Positions 9,178 through 11,861 of a DNA stretch of 11,861 nucleotides are shown here, piece after piece. A model generated the notes under the pieces. It saw only the letters and a list, made by a program, of their open reading frames with translations, was not told where the DNA came from and searched no databases. The stretch is from Euperipatoides rowelli. Lineage: Eukaryota; Onychophora; Udeonychophora; Euonychophora; Peripatopsidae. Position 1 is the first letter of the stretch, and every line of letters begins with the position of its first letter. The DNA is taken from assembly GCA_003024985.2 (NCBI GenBank), contig PXIH01S0002112.1; one strand, written 5' to 3'. The position numbers were made by a program, and so were the translations under genes.

Positions 9178-9332
9178 TAAACAATGAATGTTTTAATTTT
9201 ATATATAAATTGTAGCTCATTGCACTCCCTCTCCATATAAACTTTAACTCTGCCNTAAACAATGAATGTTTTAATTTTATATATAAATTGTAGCTCATTG
9301 CACTCCCTCTCCATATAAACTTTAACTCTGCC
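9178..9332. repeat. 77-bp exact direct repeat around one ambiguous base (assembly join)
   Basis: Positions 9178-9254 and 9256-9332 are identical over 77 bases and are separated only by the N at 9255, the sole ambiguous base in the window. Exact overlap of fixed length on both sides of a placeholder N is the usual mark of two contigs whose overlap was not merged; 77 is also a common assembly k-mer size. The real chromosome most probably has one copy. The block is intronic and does not affect BBS1 coding, but it creates spurious open frames containing X. Confidence 0.9.
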
Positions 9333-9530
9333 AAATCTCACACTCCTCCGTGCGCCCAATATGCTTAAAAAGGCATCCAAAGTTTTCCCTTCACGTATTA
9401 ATATATAGATATTAATAATCATATTAATTATGTGGAACCAGGTGCTTACCCTTAACTTTGTCATGGTAAATTGTTATTTATTACATTATTTTTTATTAAA
9501 AAGACAAGTTTACAAATTAATACATCTTAC

Positions 9531-9572
9531 CTTTGAGACCGAGTAGTCAGACTTCCTTCTGACACAGCTCCC
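9531..9572 (-). CDS. BBS1: BBS1 micro-exon, divergent segment of helical insertion
   Basis: This 42-nt exon sits between acceptor TTCTATAAG and donor AAAG|GTAAGATG. It completes an Arg codon from the previous exon, encodes GAVSEGSLTTRSQ, and leaves two bases (AG) to be completed downstream. It aligns with human residues 161-172 (ETAEEPLSIQSL), sharing only a few positions (Ala, Glu, Leu, Ser). Phase compatibility on both sides and position between two confidently identified exons are the main support. It is the least conserved exon of the set, which fits a surface-exposed loop between helices. An alternative splice pattern that skips it would shift the frame only if neighbours were not adjusted: 42 is divisible by 3 and both borders are phase 2, so skipping keeps the frame. 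Confidence 0.8.
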
Positions 9573-9664
9573 CTTATAGAAAAAATAAAATAACCAATAA
9601 ATATTTTTTATTTCACATTTTAAAACCTATTTAAATAAGATCATAGAATAGATGGACTACATAC

Positions 9665-9711
9665 CTTATGCATTCTAGCATTTCACGTAAAATAACCACA
9701 TCCATTTTGTC
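9665..9711 (-). CDS. BBS1: BBS1 small internal exon, helical insertion
   Basis: This 47-nt exon follows a T-rich acceptor ending TTAAG and ends at donor AAG|GTATGTAG. It begins in phase 0 and ends in phase 2 (the last two bases start an Arg codon). It encodes DKMDVVILREMLECI plus the split Arg, matching human DRIDPLTLKEMLESIR at residues 145-160; the EMLE core is identical. It is far too short to appear as an open reading frame and was found only by following the protein alignment across the intron. The next intron is just 92 nt, the smallest in the gene here. Confidence 0.92.
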
Positions 9712-11064
9712 CTTAAAAAAAAAAAAGGAGGTACACAACTGTAAATAAAATATATAGGTGAATTAAAAAAAGGATTAAACATTTCTTAAATTCAATAATG
9801 ATAACTAGTATTTTTTTTTTAATATTTTAAGTGAGATTAGTTTTAATTAAATCAAAATATTCTTTTTACATTAGGCACTATGTCTAGATCAAATCATAAG
9901 CCTATTCTACTATTCATAAAGTATTATTATTACTGTTACACTATGGCATCAGATTCTGTCTGATTAGAGGTGAAATAAACCTTTTTGATAGATTTCGATA
10001 ACTCTGACACAACTTCCATAAGACATTCCATAATGACGAAAATACGATTTTGTAACAAGCACATTCTTATTAGAGTCTATTGAATGCCCTCTATGATCAT
10101 TCATTTCACATGTTTAATATTAAAAGTTATATTTGTGCATGTTTCATACTAAAAACTTTAGTGATCGGGGTCAGGGTGGGCTTAAAATTAGGGATCTTTT
10201 TTATCCATCAGATCAGATTGGGGTTAAAGCTAGGGACCTTTTAAAATAGAATTGTAACAAAATTATCTAAAAATAACAAAAAATAAAATTAAATTTATGA
10301 CTGAATGATAGTAGAGGGCATTCACTAGACTATTATCTCATTCTTCACAATCAATAGGCCTAACTCTACAACATTTAATATGCAAGCATTTTAAAATGAT
10401 TTATTATACCTAGTTTTACAAGTAGCCTACACCAGAGCCTCGGTCTGAGTTGTAGTTTGCTTCCTAAAATATGCAACTCAAAATGAAACAACTCAAATCG
10501 AGATATCAATTTCAATAGGAATACATTGAAATGTAAGAGATAGATTCCTTGTACTACATACTGTATAAAAGGAACAAACTTTTCCTTTTCCAGTCATTTT
10601 TATATAAAACAATAAAGAGGAATAATTATTTAATTTTAGAAAGGAGGGCAAATTGAGGCCAGATTAATTAAAAATGAGAAGTCGATTAAAACTACTCTCA
10701 AGCAAAACATTTTAAAAGGTAATTAAAAATAATACTTTTCTTAACATAATGAATAAATAGAAAATTAAAAAACAATTAAATATAATAATGTTTCTTAATA
10801 TTTTTAAGAAATATCACAGTATTTTTAAACTTTTTTTTTTAACATTTACAGTATGTTTTTTACTGTATGGTCCAATACAGTAGGCCTATTAATTTTTTTT
10901 TTTTAAAAAAAATCTTTTAGGGGTTAAATTTAAATATTACAAAATAATTATCAATGATGAAATATAAATGACTCAAAATGAAAAATAGACTATTTAAAAC
11001 CAATGACTCAATAAAGAAACGAGTCAAATCGAGGCTCTGATATTTGTGATATATTTGCTCTAAC
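9712..11064 (-). other. BBS1 intron, 1353 nt, phase 0
   Basis: The intron contains the 258-bp inverted-repeat element at 10074-10331. Elsewhere there are A/T runs, two copies of the TAGGCCTA palindrome (10355 and 10881) and three TACAGTA/TACTGTA heptamers clustered at 10847-10880. No coding remnant is apparent. Confidence 0.85.
10074..10331. mobile_element. MITE-like element with 30-bp terminal inverted repeats
   Basis: The left terminus 10074-10103 starts AGTCTATTGAATGCCCTCTA and ends ATCATTCA. The right terminus 10302-10331, read inverted, starts AGTCTAGTGAATGCCCTCTA and ends ATCATTCA. The two agree at 27 of 30 positions, the mismatches being at positions 7, 21 and 22. The total length is 258 bp with no coding capacity, a typical size for a miniature inverted-repeat element. 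The interior carries two degenerate copies of a GATC...GGGG...TAAA...TAGGGA unit (10163-10200 and 10211-10242). A target-site duplication is not clear: the flanks read TTATTAG on the left and ATTATCT on the right, so superfamily assignment is open. High arm identity implies it is younger than the other elements in the window. Confidence 0.8.
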
Positions 11065-11189
11065 CTGTTTTGCTTGGTTCCATATATCTTGTTCAGCAGG
11101 ATTTATTTCTAAGGATGGTAATGTAAATTTGAAATATGGCCGGAGATTTTTGTAGATATAAATATGTGGACCCGATGCAACAGCAACAG
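11065..11189 (-). CDS. BBS1: BBS1 internal exon, most conserved propeller strand
   Basis: This 125-nt exon lies between acceptor CAACATAG and donor CAG|GTTAGAGC. It enters in phase 1, completing an Ala codon begun in the previous exon, and leaves in phase 0. The translation contains [19 protein letters not shown] followed a few residues on by [10 protein letters not shown]. Human BBS1 has [18 protein letters not shown] and EQDLWNQAK at residues 107-143, so this is the best-conserved stretch in the window and alone would identify the family. It covers a propeller strand pair and the beginning of the helical insertion. The upstream intron is only 249 nt. Confidence 0.96.
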
Positions 11190-11438
11190 CTATGTTGATA
11201 AATACAATGTATTGAAAGTTTTCGAGAATTTAATTTATTTTTTTAACAGACCTTCAACAAAATATCTTAATGATAAGTGACATAAGATTCTAATAAATAA
11301 CCAAGAAGAAGAAGAAAAAATAAGCATTTAAAAATTTTGGCTAATCAAAATCTATTGTTTAAAAAAAAAAAAAAAAGCATTTTTAATAAAACAGTACACC
11401 ACTTTAAATAATTTAAAGACTTTTAGTTTAAAATTTAC
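11190..11438 (-). other. BBS1 intron, 249 nt, phase 1
   Basis: A short AT-rich intron between the first two visible exons. It includes a small GAA-type simple repeat at 11303-11316 and a long A run near 11361-11376; nothing else is apparent. Confidence 0.9.
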
Positions 11439-11528
11439 CTGGGACTCTGGGTTCATGGCTATCCATATGAAAAGTTACAACCCCTACTGGCAGATCAATA
11501 ATTGTATGTTCTGACAAAAGATTGGTTC
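11439..11528 (-). CDS. BBS1: BBS1 internal exon (first visible), propeller start
   Basis: This 90-nt exon follows an acceptor ending TTTTTTAAG and ends at donor CAG|GTAAATTT. It carries two bases of a split glycine codon, 29 full codons, and one base of the next codon, so it enters and leaves in phase 1. The translation includes LPVGVVTFHMDSHEPRVP, matching human BBS1 around residues 84-102, where the HEPR tetrapeptide and the following Pro are conserved. In the family this is an early blade of the N-terminal beta-propeller. The preceding exons, which should encode the N-terminus and a VVGDLG-like strand, were looked for between 11529 and 11861 and not found, so the upstream intron runs past the window edge. 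Confidence 0.93.
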
Positions 11529-11861
11529 CTTAAAAAAAAAAAAAAGATTTTAAAGAATGATATTTATTAGGACTGTCATAAAAAGTAATATTTTTAGTAA
11601 ATGTTACACAATTAATTAATTTCTAAGAGCAAATAAATCTTCTGAAGAGATTTTATAGTCTATTGTAATTGCGACCATTTGGTGCCGATTAAAAAAATTG
11701 TTGAGAAAAGCAATTTAACTGCTTTATTTAATAACTTGTTCTAATGCTGCTGCCAACTTTTGAAATTATCAATTATTATAAATGAGGCCATCAGAAGCAA
11801 AGGGGTGTAAGTGACAAAATTTGAAAAATAGAGATAAGTGCATCACTGTGTAGTTTGAGTA
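11529..11861 (-). other. BBS1 upstream intron, runs off the window
   Basis: AT-rich sequence preceding the first visible exon, with a T-rich polypyrimidine tract directly at the acceptor (on the minus strand). No earlier BBS1 exon, start codon context or promoter signal is recognisable here. Confidence 0.75.

Larger units (their letters stand above)
7185..9530 (-). other. BBS1 intron, 2346 nt, phase 2
   Basis: The intron separates the two exons that share a split Arg codon. It contains a 16-bp tandem duplication (7413-7444), a 26-bp A/T palindrome (7535-7560), a possible hAT-like element (7896-8294), a 12-C run (8703-8714), a short perfect palindrome (9123-9141) and a duplicated 77-bp block around an ambiguous base (9178-9332). 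Open frames at 8997-9215 and on the minus strand at 9035-9464 show no recognisable protein, and the latter are created by the duplicated block. Confidence 0.85.
1702..11528 (-). other. BBS1: BBS1 gene locus, partial (seven internal exons and six complete introns)
   Basis: This entry marks the span of the recognised gene. Family knowledge: BBS1 is a subunit of the BBSome, the octameric coat that moves membrane proteins in and out of cilia; its N-terminal beta-propeller binds the GTP-loaded small GTPase ARL6/BBS3. Seen here: seven minus-strand exons with AG acceptors and GT donors whose reading phases are compatible at every junction (phases 1, 0, 2, 2, 0, 0, then 2 at the last donor). Their joined translation follows human BBS1 (recalled from memory) from about residue 73 to 276. 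Introns measure 249, 1353, 92, 2346, 4462 and 709 nt. No start codon, stop codon, promoter or poly(A) site of this gene is visible, so it extends past both window ends. No frameshift or in-frame stop breaks the exons, so the gene looks intact. Identification is secure; exact exon ends are inferred from splice motifs plus homology. Confidence 0.95.

Noticed and set aside
8997-9215. 72-codon plus-strand open frame
   Set aside because: No family resemblance, and its 3' end runs into the duplicated block at the N join; it lies inside a BBS1 intron on the opposite strand.
9035-9464. Minus-strand open frames containing X with an internally repeated peptide
   Set aside because: The repetition is produced by the duplicated 77-bp block around the N, not by a real repeated protein.
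1-11861. tRNA, rRNA, CRISPR array or bacterial operon
   Set aside because: No tRNA T-loop/acceptor combination, no rRNA-like conserved blocks, no regularly spaced repeats, and the gene structure is plainly intron-exon.

Overview
The window is eukaryotic genomic DNA, strongly AT-rich (roughly 70% by eye), and consists mostly of introns. Short exons have GT-AG borders, the acceptors follow long T/A tracts, and the intervening DNA holds decayed mobile-element fragments. The one protein gene I can identify is BBS1, a ciliary trafficking gene, so the source is an organism with cilia. The exon layout, high divergence from vertebrate BBS1 and repeated TAGGCCTA 8-mers fit an invertebrate animal, possibly an arthropod. 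I cannot name the species.

BBS1 lies on the minus strand and crosses the whole window. Seven internal coding exons were found by translating between splice sites, in transcript order: 11528-11439, 11189-11065, 9711-9665, 9572-9531, 7184-7112, 2649-2518 and 1808-1702. They total 616 nt (about 205 codons), join in frame throughout, and align without internal gaps larger than about one residue to roughly residues 73-276 of the 593-residue human protein. This is most of the first half of the N-terminal beta-propeller, including the helical insertion. The start codon, first exons, remaining propeller blades, C-terminal domain and both UTRs are outside the window. Intron sizes run from 92 nt to about 4.46 kb.

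Region by region: 1-1701 is the intron after the last visible exon, with a possible hAT-type terminus at its far end. 1809-2517 is a plain AT-rich intron. 2650-7111 is the largest intron. It holds a probable non-autonomous element with nested inverted repeats (about 3361-4264), a less AT-rich island (about 5280-7070) with a LINE-like zinc-knuckle remnant, and a perfect 27-bp hairpin (6433-6489). 7185-9530 holds a possible hAT-like element (7896-8294) and a 77-bp exact duplication flanking a single N, which looks like an assembly join artefact. 9712-11064 holds a clear 258-bp element with 30-bp terminal inverted repeats (10074-10331).

I found no new multi-gene system, CRISPR array, rRNA or tRNA. 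The most useful points are the BBS1 exon map, which no long ORF reveals, the N-join artefact, and the inverted-repeat elements in the introns.
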